21,483 nucleotides of DNA from an uncultured Candidatus Saccharibacteria bacterium. Its GTDB lineage: Bacteria > Patescibacteriota > Saccharimonadia > Saccharimonadales > Saccharimonadaceae. A program made the translations under genes and the position numbers. The notes beneath the pieces were generated by a model, which was not told the origin of the DNA, did not search any database, and saw nothing but the letters and a program-made list of their open reading frames with translations. The stretch covers positions 1 to 21,483 of the forward strand of contig CARBES010000019.1 of the NCBI GenBank assembly GCA_948944455.1. Reading direction: 5' to 3'. Positions 6,950 to 13,730 of the stretch are shown one piece after another (position 1 is the first letter of the stretch; every line of letters starts with the position of its first letter).

Positions 6950-7735
6950 TTAGCGTTTTGTAAGGATGGCGAGTGTATGTCGAACCTGTAGTTTGAACTC
7001 AGGACGAGCGCGAATGAACTCGTCGACCGCACGAGCCGAACCGGGGAGCTCTGGGTTGTTATAATCGTGAACGATAATGATTCCTTGCTCGGCAAGGCGT
7101 GGATACACGAGCCGAAGGCTAGTCTTAATCGAACCATAGAGATCACCATCACAAAAAGCAAAGGCAATTCGCGCCGGAAGATCTTTGTCGTTAAGATCGT
7201 CAAACCAGGCTTTCTTGATGATGACATTTTTTAGGCCATGCTTGCGGATTTTGTCCACGACTTCACGTTTCGTGACCAGCAATTCCCCGGCTTGAAAGTT
7301 GGCGCCAGCGCCAGAAGCATCCTCGCGGGTTTTCTCGGGCAGACCGGCGAAAGAATCGTAGATCCAAAGATGTCTAAAGTACTGCTGCAAGTTATTCACA
7401 GGATTTCCACAAGGTAATCTATTATTCTCCACAGTTTGGTTGGTTTTTTGCACAGTTTTTACTAAGTTATGCACAGTTTTTCCACAGGCGTCGAGCTGGT
7501 TTTCCACTGTTTTTCCACAGGACAATGTATAGTTTTCCACAGGTTCTACTCTAAGAGGGGCGGGGCTAGTAGTTTGGAGTGCCATCTTAGCCTGTTTTTG
7601 GAGTAGCTGACCAAGAAGAACAGAGGTATCCCCTCGATAGCAGCCCAATTCGACATAATCCCCCTCTGCGGCTAACGCTTGATTGGCAAGCCGAAGGATT
7701 TCGACAGTTTCTTCCCTAGTAACTTGATCGTTCAT
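6950..7735 (-). CDS. TylF/MycF-like O-methyltransferase with repetitive in-frame insertion
   Basis: The fold resembles the TylF/macrocin O-methyltransferase family (SAM-dependent sugar methylation). SAM motif I is YVELGCYRGDTSVLL (27-41), then WIYDSFAGLPEKTREDA (124-140), DGDLYGSI and a late VHDYNNPELPGSARAVDEF segment with family metal/active-site residues. Residues about 48-119 interrupt the fold between motif I and the DSF motif. They are low-complexity and contain degenerate repeats (CGKTVEN, CGKTVHN, TVEN, CGNPVNN). Removing them would restore a normal-sized (about 190-residue) enzyme. The insertion DNA is the DnaA-box-like array at 7392-7541. Expression is probably leaderless. The substrate is unknown; surface glycan methylation is plausible. 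Confidence 0.8.
   Translation of the reverse strand: MNDQVTREETVEILRLANQALAAEGDYVELGCYRGDTSVLLGQLLQKQAKMALQTTSPAPLRVEPVENYTLSCGKTVENQLDACGKTVHNLVKTVQKTNQTVENNRLPCGNPVNNLQQYFRHLWIYDSFAGLPEKTREDASGAGANFQAGELLVTKREVVDKIRKHGLKNVIIKKAWFDDLNDKDLPARIAFAFCDGDLYGSIKTSLRLVYPRLAEQGIIIVHDYNNPELPGSARAVDEFIRARPEFKLQVRHTLAILTKR
7392..7541 (+). repeat. Array of nine helically phased DnaA-box-like sites
   Basis: Nine 9-mers start at 7392, 7403, 7425, 7446, 7467, 7478, 7500, 7511 and 7533, all in one orientation. Six match the consensus TTWTNCACA exactly: TTATTCACA, TTTTGCACA, TTATGCACA and three TTTTCCACA. Three have one mismatch (7403, 7425, 7500). Start-to-start spacings are 11, 22, 21, 21, 11, 22, 11 and 22 bp, which are one or two helical turns, so all sites face the same side of the DNA. 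The array lies wholly inside the TylF-like gene and encodes its insertion. Downstream of the last box a GC-rich block (GAGGGGCGGGGC) and TAGTAG follow. DnaA binding is inferred from the motif. Confidence 0.8.
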
Positions 7736-7741
7736 GGAGAT

Positions 7742-7750
7742 ATTATAACA
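7742..7750 (-). promoter_or_regulatory. Extended -10 promoter of the TylF-like gene, leaderless geometry
   Basis: TGTTATAAT on the minus strand with the ATG (7735) 6 nt after the hexamer. The -35 candidate TTCCGT (7765-7770) is weak. Confidence 0.68.
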
Positions 7751-7779
7751 TAATTACCTAAAATACGGAACTGATCTCG

Positions 7780-7808
7780 TTGAATTTATTGAGATTTTGT
7801 ATTATAAT
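7780..7808 (+). promoter_or_regulatory. Promoter of the 7861 gene
   Basis: TTGAAT (7780-7785), a 17-bp spacer and TATAAT (7803-7808). Predicted leader about 45 nt, ending in a strong ribosome binding site (AGAGGTGAAAAG). Confidence 0.78.
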
Positions 7809-7860
7809 AAGGGCATAAGCTGCTTCTAGGTGACAGTTTCGTATCAAAAGAGGTGAAAAG

Positions 7861-8211
7861 ATGTTTCACTGGGATTCTGGAAGTGAACTGCCTCAGCACT
7901 TCAGACTAACTTTCTCCACGAAAGCCGTAATCCTGGCAATTCAGCTTGCTGCACTTATTGAAGTACTCCAGGGATGTGCGCTAATGGCGCTAGTCCCGCT
8001 AGAGTACAAAATCTGGCGTATCTGGGGATTCATCATGTGCATAGCTGGAGGAATTACGATGAAGTTAGATCTGCCACGACTAGCCCTGAAGTATTTCATC
8101 AGAGATTGTGCTGACGACCCTGAAGAGACAACCGTAATCAAACACCATATACACATCGTGCGCCTGCGCAAGCTTCCGTTAAAGCGGGTACGCCGGAAAA
8201 AGCACAGATAA
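7861..8211 (+). CDS. Orphan small membrane protein, two helices and basic tail
   Basis: A 116-residue protein of unknown function. Hydrophobic helices lie at about 22-46 and 52-66. A cytoplasmic tail follows that begins amphipathic and ends strongly basic (about 100-116, KLPLKRVRRKKHR), suggesting membrane-surface or nucleic-acid contact. It has a consensus promoter, a strong Shine-Dalgarno (AGAGGTG) and its own terminator, so it is almost certainly expressed. It is the first of three plus-strand small membrane proteins; nothing in it matches a family I know. Confidence 0.75.
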   Translation: MFHWDSGSELPQHFRLTFSTKAVILAIQLAALIEVLQGCALMALVPLEYKIWRIWGFIMCIAGGITMKLDLPRLALKYFIRDCADDPEETTVIKHHIHIVRLRKLPLKRVRRKKHR

Positions 8212-8245
8212 GTCAAATGCCACCTAGTAAGCAGCCGAAATTTAT

Positions 8246-8274
8246 CAGGCGCCCTAACTGGCGCCTGTTTTCTT
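8246..8274 (+). terminator. Terminator of the 7861 gene
   Basis: CAGGCGCC (8246-8253) pairs with GGCGCCTG (8260-8267) followed by TTTTCTT. The T run abuts the -35 of the next promoter. Confidence 0.9.
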
Positions 8275-8301
8275 GACTTTAGCAATATAAAATAGTATAA
8301 T
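8273..8301 (+). promoter_or_regulatory. Promoter of the 8353-8944 operon
   Basis: TTGACT (8273-8278), a 17-bp spacer and TATAAT (8296-8301), placed directly after the preceding terminator. Confidence 0.85.
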
Positions 8302-8352
8302 TATGTAGTAAGTTGGTTCGCTAGCTCTAGTATCTTAGAAAGGAGGGATTGT

Positions 8353-8589
8353 ATGAGCAAGCAACCGAATTGGAAAATCTGGCCGAGAGAGTTCCTCAAG
8401 ACCATCACCGCTATCGGTGGATGTTCGGGCCTGTTAGGTCTGCTGGTGGCACTGCTTAGCACGGCGGTTAGCGCCGAGCAAGCCGCGTTCTTTGGCTGGG
8501 CCAGCATGGCCTTCATCGCCATCGGCGTAGTGCTGTTGGTCGCGGTGGCACTGTGCTTTGCGCTGGAACGCCGGCAGAAAAAACATTAG
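8353..8589 (+). CDS. Orphan two-helix membrane protein
   Basis: A 78-residue protein with membrane helices at about 18-40 and 46-70 and a basic C-terminus (ERRQKKH). Gly, Ala, Leu and Val dominate. GAAAGGAGGG precedes the ATG, one of the strongest ribosome binding sites in the window. It is followed after 19 bp by the 8609 gene, with no terminator between, so the two form an operon. Function unknown; a holin-like shape is possible but no lysin or phage gene is near. Confidence 0.75.
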   Translation: MSKQPNWKIWPREFLKTITAIGGCSGLLGLLVALLSTAVSAEQAAFFGWASMAFIAIGVVLLVAVALCFALERRQKKH

Positions 8590-8608
8590 ATTCACAGGAG
8601 GTGAACGT

Positions 8609-8944
8609 ATGAAAGCACGGCTACGGGCATTCTGGGCGACGGTTTGGCTACTCGTGGTTTGCCTGAAAATCCGTCTCGTCAAGGAAATCGAGATTGTCGC
8701 AGATATGCTCGAGCAAGAGAGTGATAACTGTTTTCGTTTGATAGTAGCGCTCGGGTTCGTTTGGGCATTCGGCGGAGCACTCTGCGCATTAGCCAAAACA
8801 CCGGCCATATACGGAGTTGGCGGCATTATTGGAGTAGTATTGATTAAACTCGCAGCGATTATATTAATCCCGGCGAGCGCCACGATCCTAATACCGGCCG
8901 GTGTGGTTTACGCGAGAAAATGGCGTGACAAAGACAACCCCTAA
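8609..8944 (+). CDS. Orphan membrane protein, second gene of a small operon
   Basis: A 111-residue protein. A short amphipathic/hydrophobic N-terminal segment (about 8-20), a charged region (21-42) and hydrophobic segments at about 43-62 and 67-100 precede a basic-acidic C-terminus (ARKWRDKDNP). The start at 8609 is fixed by AGGAGGTG six nucleotides upstream; an in-frame ATG at 8558 lies inside the preceding gene and has no ribosome binding site. Function unknown. Confidence 0.75.
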   Translation: MKARLRAFWATVWLLVVCLKIRLVKEIEIVADMLEQESDNCFRLIVALGFVWAFGGALCALAKTPAIYGVGGIIGVVLIKLAAIILIPASATILIPAGVVYARKWRDKDNP

Positions 8945-8962
8945 ACTTTCATAAAAAACATA

Positions 8963-8992
8963 GGCGCCCCTATCGTAAGGGGCGCCATTTTT
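8963..8992 (+). terminator. Terminator of the 8353-8944 operon
   Basis: GGCGCCCC (8963-8970) pairs perfectly with GGGGCGCC (8979-8986), followed by ATTTTT. Confidence 0.92.
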
Positions 8993-9037
8993 AGTTCAGA
9001 TTTCCTAGCCAAGGCTGGGGATAATAGGAATTTAGCC

Positions 9038-9520
9038 TTAGGCTTGGGGCGGGTCGATGTGTGGCGGTAAAGCCAGTAACGTTTGCGGTTTCGGAGCCCT
9101 CGGGGCAAGGAAAGGCAACACGATATAGCTCATGCCGACAACCACCATCAGCAGCGCCCCAAAAATCGCGCCTAACATGCACCAGAGAAACTGCTCCAAA
9201 GACCAGAAACACTGTGCTAGTGTCAACCAGGTGCCAACAACGAACGCATCGATCCAGTGAGTAGACAGGAGTATCTGGATGCGATAGGGGTGTACATAGA
9301 AGCGAAGGTGGAGATAGGTCAATGCAATGACGCTCAGTATCATCAAAGCTAACGCTGATCGCCAATCGTAATAGTCTTCCCCACGGGCGGCGACAATAGT
9401 GCCGAGATACCCTGCCATGATAGCAGTGAGCAACCCCGGGATGATAAGGATAAGGGCCAACCCGAGGCGTTCCGTCCACCTAGTAGTGGATTGGCTTTTG
9501 GAAGCAGTGCGATTTTTCAT
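9038..9520 (-). CDS. Orphan four-helix membrane protein
   Basis: A 160-residue protein with a Lys/Arg/Ser/Thr-rich N-terminus and hydrophobic helices at about 19-45, 54-72, 85-107 and 110-137, then a Pro-rich tail. Two ATGs lie close together: the one at 9526 is only 3 nt from GGAGG, while that at 9520 is 9 nt away, so 9520 is preferred though both may work. It has its own promoter about 90 nt upstream. No recognisable family; it is convergent with the two plus-strand small membrane protein genes. Confidence 0.72.
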   Translation of the reverse strand: MKNRTASKSQSTTRWTERLGLALILIIPGLLTAIMAGYLGTIVAARGEDYYDWRSALALMILSVIALTYLHLRFYVHPYRIQILLSTHWIDAFVVGTWLTLAQCFWSLEQFLWCMLGAIFGALLMVVVGMSYIVLPFLAPRAPKPQTLLALPPHIDPPQA

Positions 9521-9623
9521 AGACATTTTCCTCCCTTGTTTTTATCTCAACTGCTCAAAATTAATAGCCAAGAATTCTAAACCATTAAGTTACGAAGTTG
9601 AGCTAATAGAGCCTTACTGTTCT

Positions 9624-9652
9624 AGTATAGCATAGGTAGTACAAAATGTCAA
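9624..9652 (-). promoter_or_regulatory. Promoter of the 9038-9520 gene
   Basis: TTGACA (9647-9652), a 17-bp spacer ending TATGC and TATACT (9624-9629) on the minus strand. Confidence 0.82.
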
Positions 9653-9675
9653 TATAGCGAGGTCAGTCACTAGAT

Positions 9676-10860
9676 CTACTTCTCAAGTAATGCAAGCGCG
9701 CGGCGGATCATTTCGCCAGTCTCGTCGGTCTGAATGACATAGATTGGCTTCGAGCCGCTAGCAGCAATATTACAATGGCGATTGTCGCCAAAGCCGTCGT
9801 CGTTCTTAGTGTCATTCAGCTTAAACCCGAGGTAGCCGAGACCGGCAACGATATCGCGACGGATTTCGGAATTACGCTCGCCAATCGTAGCGGTAAAGAC
9901 GAGCACATCGACACCTTGGAGTGAGGCTGCCATCTGGCCAATTGCGCGCTGGATGCGGTAAATATACATGTTGTAGGCAAGCTTCGCACGAGCGTCACCG
10001 TCGGCACGGAGACTAAGAACCTCGCGCATGTCATCAGTCTCGCCACTAACTCCCTTAAGACCGCACTGCTTATTGAGATATTCTTCGAGTTTTTCGCCTT
10101 CAAGGCCAAGTTCGCGGCCGATCGCCATCGCCGCGGTTGCGTCGATATCACCACAACGGGTCGCCATCATGACGCCTTCGAGTGGAGTGTAGCCCATAGT
10201 GGTGTCGAAAGATTTGCCGTCTTTTAGAGCAGTAACTGAGCTACCCGAACCGATATGGCAAGCGATGACTTTCTCAGCACCAAGTTTTTCGGCTTCAAGA
10301 TAGCCAGAAATCGACCCCATGCTAAGGCCATGGAAACCATAACGCTTAATCTCAGCCTTATCGGCAAGCTCAGTGTCGATTGCGTAGTAAGTATGCGTAT
10401 CATCGCGCGAGGTATGGAAAGCCGAATCGGAAATAATCATGACCGGAGTACCGTCAAACTCCTTGACGCACGCCTCGATTTCTGCCGCGACTACCGGGAC
10501 ATGGAGTGGAGCGCGTTTTTTACCAATCTCCAGATTTTTCAAACATTCAGCGTCGACAAGGTGATCGTGTGCAAAGTAATCGCCAGTCGCTACAACTCGA
10601 GCCAAAACCGCACTTAGGACATTATTCTTATCGAGATAACCCTCGTTCTCAAGGATATCTTTGACATATTTGACAGTATCAGTGAGCTTTTTAAAACCAT
10701 TTGTAAGTTTTTGCTTTGAGCCATCGGCGCGCTTCAGGGTACAGACAACATCCTTCCCTTCCATTTCGAAATGCAGAGTACAAACCGCTTCGTCGCCTCG
10801 ATAGAGGGCGTATTTGCGCGAGGATGAACCAGGGTTGGTTACAAGAAATAGTTTTTCCAT
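9676..10860 (-). CDS. ackA: Acetate kinase
   Basis: Acetate kinase interconverts acetyl phosphate plus ADP and acetate plus ATP, a substrate-level ATP source in fermenters. The 394-residue length is typical. Family landmarks are TNPGSSSRKY (catalytic Asn9, Ser12), RVV (Arg88), APLH (His120), ISDSAFH (Asp145), YGFHG (His177), HIGSGSSVTA (adenosine binding), TTMGYTPLEG and TRCGDID (Arg235), then TATIGERNSEIR. Some usually invariant flanking residues differ: HGxSH reads HGLSM, HRVVHGG reads ARVVATG, PLHNP reads PLHVP. The catalytic set nevertheless appears intact. AAAGGAG fixes the start at 10860; the longer open frame upstream has no ribosome binding site. No phosphotransacetylase is in the window, so the source of acetyl phosphate is not visible. 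Confidence 0.95.
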   Translation of the reverse strand: MEKLFLVTNPGSSSRKYALYRGDEAVCTLHFEMEGKDVVCTLKRADGSKQKLTNGFKKLTDTVKYVKDILENEGYLDKNNVLSAVLARVVATGDYFAHDHLVDAECLKNLEIGKKRAPLHVPVVAAEIEACVKEFDGTPVMIISDSAFHTSRDDTHTYYAIDTELADKAEIKRYGFHGLSMGSISGYLEAEKLGAEKVIACHIGSGSSVTALKDGKSFDTTMGYTPLEGVMMATRCGDIDATAAMAIGRELGLEGEKLEEYLNKQCGLKGVSGETDDMREVLSLRADGDARAKLAYNMYIYRIQRAIGQMAASLQGVDVLVFTATIGERNSEIRRDIVAGLGYLGFKLNDTKNDDGFGDNRHCNIAASGSKPIYVIQTDETGEMIRRALALLEK

Positions 10861-10878
10861 GAATAACTCCTTTTCTTC

Positions 10879-10887
10879 AGTATAGCA
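10879..10887 (-). promoter_or_regulatory. ackA extended -10 promoter
   Basis: TGCTATACT on the minus strand, preceded by TG. Predicted leader of about 12 nt holds the AAAGGAG site. The upstream part overlaps the terminator of the preceding gene. Confidence 0.65.
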
Positions 10888-10896
10888 CATTTTGCA

Positions 10897-10926
10897 GAGA
10901 AAGCCCCCAGCATGCAGCCGGGGGCT
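10897..10926 (-). terminator. Terminator of the 10934-11545 gene
   Basis: In the minus-strand RNA AGCCCCC pairs with GGGGGCT (arms 10920-10926 and 10902-10908), followed by TTCTC. Directly downstream of the stop codon at 10934. Confidence 0.8.
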
Positions 10927-10933
10927 AGACGGT

Positions 10934-11545
10934 TCAGAACTTGAACCACTCATGACGATCGATTCGCGAAACCAACGGGTCGCGGTCGTCGCGCACAGTG
11001 AAAGGGGGAGTAACGCCGAGATCGGTGAACAGGCCAGGAATGCCACTCTGATCGCAGCTATGAACCATGTTGCGCTCATCAACATAGTAGAACTCGGTCA
11101 TAGCATCAGATCCATCCGGTCGATTCCAGTTGACATAGAAGGCGTCACCCGGCTTTGCCTGAACGACCAGGGTAAACCATTGGCCAGTGCCCGGAGGCGC
11201 GATACCTCGTGTGATGACCTTAATCTCCTCTTCCCGGCCGCGCGGAACGCGGATGTTACCAACGAAGTCACTGTCGTTCGTCAAGCGCGAAGTTATGATC
11301 ATAAAAGTGCGGGTGTCCTCCTCGGCGAGGATGCGCAAAGGGCCGTGCCCTTGTTCACGCCCGATGGTCAGCTCCGGGTATAACCTTGCTTCAACGTGTC
11401 TCTTGTTGGCGAACCCGGGTGGCAGTTTTAGCAGATGACGATACTCGCGCAGATTCTTGCAGAGACCGATAGAGATGCCGCGATTTTTGCTGCGCGGATT
11501 CGGGCTGGGACGCTCAATACGGAACGGCTTGTTAAAATAAAGCAC
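10934..11545 (-). CDS. Orphan soluble protein with GTG start
   Basis: A 203-residue protein without membrane segments or signal peptide. The N-terminal 60 residues are basic (RIERPSPNPRSKNRG); the rest is predicted beta-rich with many Asp, Arg and Pro. The GTG at 11545 lies 7 nt after AAGGAGG. An ATG two bases upstream (11547) is out of frame, so initiation may be sensitive to frame choice. It has its own promoter and terminator, so it is a single-gene unit. I recognise no family. Confidence 0.7.
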   Translation of the reverse strand: MLYFNKPFRIERPSPNPRSKNRGISIGLCKNLREYRHLLKLPPGFANKRHVEARLYPELTIGREQGHGPLRILAEEDTRTFMIITSRLTNDSDFVGNIRVPRGREEEIKVITRGIAPPGTGQWFTLVVQAKPGDAFYVNWNRPDGSDAMTEFYYVDERNMVHSCDQSGIPGLFTDLGVTPPFTVRDDRDPLVSRIDRHEWFKF

Positions 11546-11617
11546 ATGGTTCCCTCCTTCACGGTTTTGATGTACTTGGATAATTAATATCCAACGAAAT
11601 GTCCAATAGACACTCCT

Positions 11618-11646
11618 AGTATAGCATACAGAACAGAGGTAGTCGA
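11618..11646 (-). promoter_or_regulatory. Promoter of the 10934-11545 gene
   Basis: TCGACT (11641-11646), a 17-bp spacer ending TATGC and TATACT (11618-11623) on the minus strand; leader about 65 nt. Confidence 0.7.
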
Positions 11647-11692
11647 GAGATGATCTCTATAGAAGGACTCAACAGCAATAATCAGCGAACGG

Positions 11693-11724
11693 CAAAAGCC
11701 CCCGGTTTTACCCGGGGGCTTTTT
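11693..11724 (-). terminator. Terminator of the 11764-12432 gene
   Basis: AAAAGCCCCCGG (11694-11705) pairs perfectly with CCGGGGGCTTTT (11712-11723). T runs occur on both sides, so it can act in both directions; the minus-strand gene ends 40 bp away. Confidence 0.9.
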
Positions 11725-11763
11725 CGACTCGCCTTAATTCTGTTTGGAGGTTTTTGCCCATCG

Positions 11764-12432
11764 TTAGAATCCGCCGTACTCAGACCCATAGTACAGGTCT
11801 TCGTCGTAGATTCCGAGCTGACCCTGAAAGAACTCTTTCGTTCCGACAGGATAGGTTGTGGCCATAGCCTTGACCTGGTGGACCACATACTGCAGGGGGT
11901 ACTTGAAGTTAAGATCTCTGTACATGGTCGCAATAACTTCGCAGATGGTGTCATTCCCGAAGAAGGCCCAAGCTTCATCCTTAGCCCACTCACAACAGTA
12001 GGCTACCGGCGTCGCGTAGTCGTCGGCGGCGTAGACATACGTTAAGTATGACCCGTGGCTAGGAACACTGCTCATGAGAAGCTTGGAATTAGGATGTGCT
12101 TCTTGGTATGCCCGACCAACCTGGCAAAGTTTATCCCAGCTGTCGCAACGCTGTTTGCTACCAAAGCCAAACAGCCAAGGGGCACGGTCCCGGAAGACGC
12201 GGGGCGGGGTCACCTCATACAGTTGCAGAGCGGACTGGTTCCGACGCTGCAACAGATAGCAGGTGTCCGGCTTGACTCGGAAGGACGCCACATGCTCGCC
12301 ATGAGGATCAAGGATCTCCACGGTGCCTTCGTCGCAGTCCCATTTCTCATACTGATAGCTGAGGCCCTTGAACTTCTTCAGTTCTACCGGCTGCTTGATG
12401 TCGTGGTCAAAATAGATGTACTCCATAGCCAT
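11764..12432 (-). CDS. Orphan soluble protein, acidic, preceded by a leader ORF
   Basis: A 222-residue protein with no signal peptide or membrane segment. It is rich in Tyr, Trp, Asp and Cys (six Cys, including adjacent CC in YCCEWAKDEAWAFFG) and ends YYGSEYGGF. I recognise no domain. The start at 12432 (MAMEY) has GGGAAAGG 6 nt upstream, a moderate site; an in-frame GTG at 12453 has none. A 14-codon ORF with a stronger ribosome binding site and the promoter lie 90-260 nt upstream, so the mRNA has a long leader of about 230 nt. Regulation through that leader is inferred. Confidence 0.7.
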   Translation of the reverse strand: MAMEYIYFDHDIKQPVELKKFKGLSYQYEKWDCDEGTVEILDPHGEHVASFRVKPDTCYLLQRRNQSALQLYEVTPPRVFRDRAPWLFGFGSKQRCDSWDKLCQVGRAYQEAHPNSKLLMSSVPSHGSYLTYVYAADDYATPVAYCCEWAKDEAWAFFGNDTICEVIATMYRDLNFKYPLQYVVHQVKAMATTYPVGTKEFFQGQLGIYDEDLYYGSEYGGF

Positions 12433-12523
12433 GTGTAGCCTTTCCCTACTCACGCTGCGCGTGTTCGTTCCCAGAATTCTTCTCGGCTAAAGTCGAATCC
12501 TTTGCTCAGTTAGCGGGGCCTTT

Positions 12524-12568
12524 TTAGTATTTTTGCTGCTTGACAGCGTTTACTGTTTTTGACAGCAT
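12524..12568 (-). CDS. 14-residue leader peptide ORF
   Basis: Between the promoter and the 12432 start, AAGGAGGG (12577-12584) is followed 8 nt later by an ATG and a 14-codon ORF (MLSKTVNAVKQQKY) ending TAA. It has the best ribosome binding site in this transcript, so it is probably translated. It may be a leader peptide that tunes the downstream gene; no clear run of one amino acid is present. Too short to judge by composition. Confidence 0.5.
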   Translation of the reverse strand: MLSKTVNAVKQQKY

Positions 12569-12667
12569 AGAAAGAACCCTCCTTCACTCTATGCTGCCAA
12601 AAACTGGCCTATTTCGCTTAATTGACAAAGGGTATTTAAAGTTACTTGAGCGAATGCCCATACTTCT

Positions 12668-12696
12668 ATATTAGCACAGATTGCTTAAAAAGTCAA
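12668..12696 (-). promoter_or_regulatory. Promoter of the leader ORF and the 11764-12432 gene
   Basis: TTGACT (12691-12696), a 17-bp spacer ending TGTGC and TAATAT (12668-12673) on the minus strand. Confidence 0.78.
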
Positions 12697-12892
12697 TGAT
12701 GTTTATGCTTATTCTTGTAATTACGCAAGAAACTAGCTGTGCAACAGATGTAAAGCTATATTTGAAATTTTTACATAGCGATGTTTCTATTTCGCAGAGG
12801 TAGATTTCTTGTTCGGGTTTTCGAGGTTGTATTATAGTCATCATCATGTTATTATCTGGTTGTTTTTTGGTTATTTTGTGTTTATGCTAGTA

Positions 12893-12921
12893 TTGCAAAG
12901 CTTAGCTGATTTTGATATGAT
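12893..12921 (+). promoter_or_regulatory. NYN gene promoter, leaderless geometry
   Basis: TTGCAA (12893-12898), a 17-bp spacer and extended -10 TGATATGAT (hexamer 12916-12921). The ATG at 12928 is 6 nt after the hexamer. Confidence 0.78.
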
Positions 12922-12927
12922 TAAGAT

Positions 12928-13575
12928 ATGCCGGAGGTCAAGAATTCACCTAGTATCTCGGATTTAGATACCTATGTTTTTGTTGATGCAAGCAACCTTC
13001 GGTCATGTTGCTTGAGAACGCTGGGTTGGAGGCCGGATTTTGTAAAAGTGAGCGGGTATTTTGCCAGAAAATACAAAGGTCTGAAAGAGTTACGTTATTA
13101 TGAAGGAATTGCTAATGGTGACCTTGCTAAACGTTCCGAATTTGATGAGCTTCGTGATGCCGGATGCATTATTTGCCCACTAGAGCGAAAGGCCTACTCT
13201 GACACGGTCGAGCTGAAGGGCAAGAGAACCTGCAGGCAGTGTGGGGCTACCCGACAGGTAAAGCTAACTAAGAAGATCGCAAGGTTGAAATCCAACATAG
13301 ATGTGTATCTGGCTACAGAGCTACTTAGGGTTGCCTACCTGTCGAAACGGCCAGTACATATTGTTTTAGTGTCATGCGATGGAGACTACGCCGAAATGAT
13401 TAAAGCAGCTTTGGATCAAAACGAAAAGGTTTATATAACCGTGATTGCGACGCCAGCCGTACGAACGGCTAGAAATACATGCTCAACACGGTTGCAACAG
13501 TTGCGCGGTTATTCTCCCCGATTTCATTTAACGGATATACGAGATATAGAAAAATATATTAGACAACAAAAATGA
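12928..13575 (+). CDS. NYN-domain (LabA/DUF88-type) putative ribonuclease with Cys4 insert
   Basis: NYN domains are PIN-like metal-dependent nucleases that usually act on RNA. The 215-residue protein has FVDASNLRS (Asp20, Asn23), then KSNIDVYLATELL (Asp125), then VLVSCDGDYAEMI (Asp151, Asp153), which together form the acidic active site. Between these, C80-x2-C83 and C102-x2-C105 make a probable zinc knuckle insert, common in LabA-like members. No membrane segment or signal is present. It is a monocistronic plus-strand gene, probably translated from a leaderless mRNA, convergent with dnaK. Target RNA unknown; RNA turnover or defence are both plausible. Confidence 0.88.
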   Translation: MPEVKNSPSISDLDTYVFVDASNLRSCCLRTLGWRPDFVKVSGYFARKYKGLKELRYYEGIANGDLAKRSEFDELRDAGCIICPLERKAYSDTVELKGKRTCRQCGATRQVKLTKKIARLKSNIDVYLATELLRVAYLSKRPVHIVLVSCDGDYAEMIKAALDQNEKVYITVIATPAVRTARNTCSTRLQQLRGYSPRFHLTDIRDIEKYIRQQK

Positions 13576-13679
13576 GGACGGTCCCGAAGTAACGTCCTCT
13601 AAGGTGGGGCGATGCAGCCCCTGTGTCTTTATTATACCAAAAGTGGAGTTTTTTGCAACAGTTTTTAGAGATCTTACCA

Positions 13680-13707
13680 AAAAGCACCCCATTCCTGAGG
13701 TGCTTTT
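13680..13707. terminator. Bidirectional terminator between the NYN gene and dnaK
   Basis: AAAAGCACC (13680-13688) pairs with GGTGCTTTT (13699-13707), giving T runs on both strands. It lies between convergent genes. Confidence 0.88.
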
Positions 13708-13730
13708 GTATAATTAGCGTTTAGGCTAGA

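Larger units (their letters stand above)
12569..12927. other. Gene-poor divergent intergenic region
   Basis: It holds the leader and promoter of the minus-strand 11764 gene (12569-12696) and, from about 12700 to 12927, an AT-rich stretch with the NYN gene promoter at its right end. I see no further gene, repeat or hairpin between 12700 and 12890. Confidence 0.6.

Noticed and set aside
7392..7541. CRISPR-like or simple tandem protein repeat
   Set aside because: Units are 9 bp with 2-13 bp gaps, without fixed-length spacers, and the spacing follows the DNA helix rather than codons.
7392..7541. Definite oriC assignment
   Set aside because: No dnaA, dnaN, rpmH or rnpA is nearby and gene orientation shows no clear switch, so only a candidate DnaA-binding locus is claimed.
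8991..9479. Overlapping minus-strand ORF of 162 codons
   Set aside because: It is a shifted-frame shadow of the 9038-9520 membrane protein without its own start signals.
10861..11085. N-terminal extension of acetate kinase
   Set aside because: The open frame overlaps the terminator and 3' end of the neighbouring gene; the family start MEKLFLVTNPGSSS is preceded by a good ribosome binding site.
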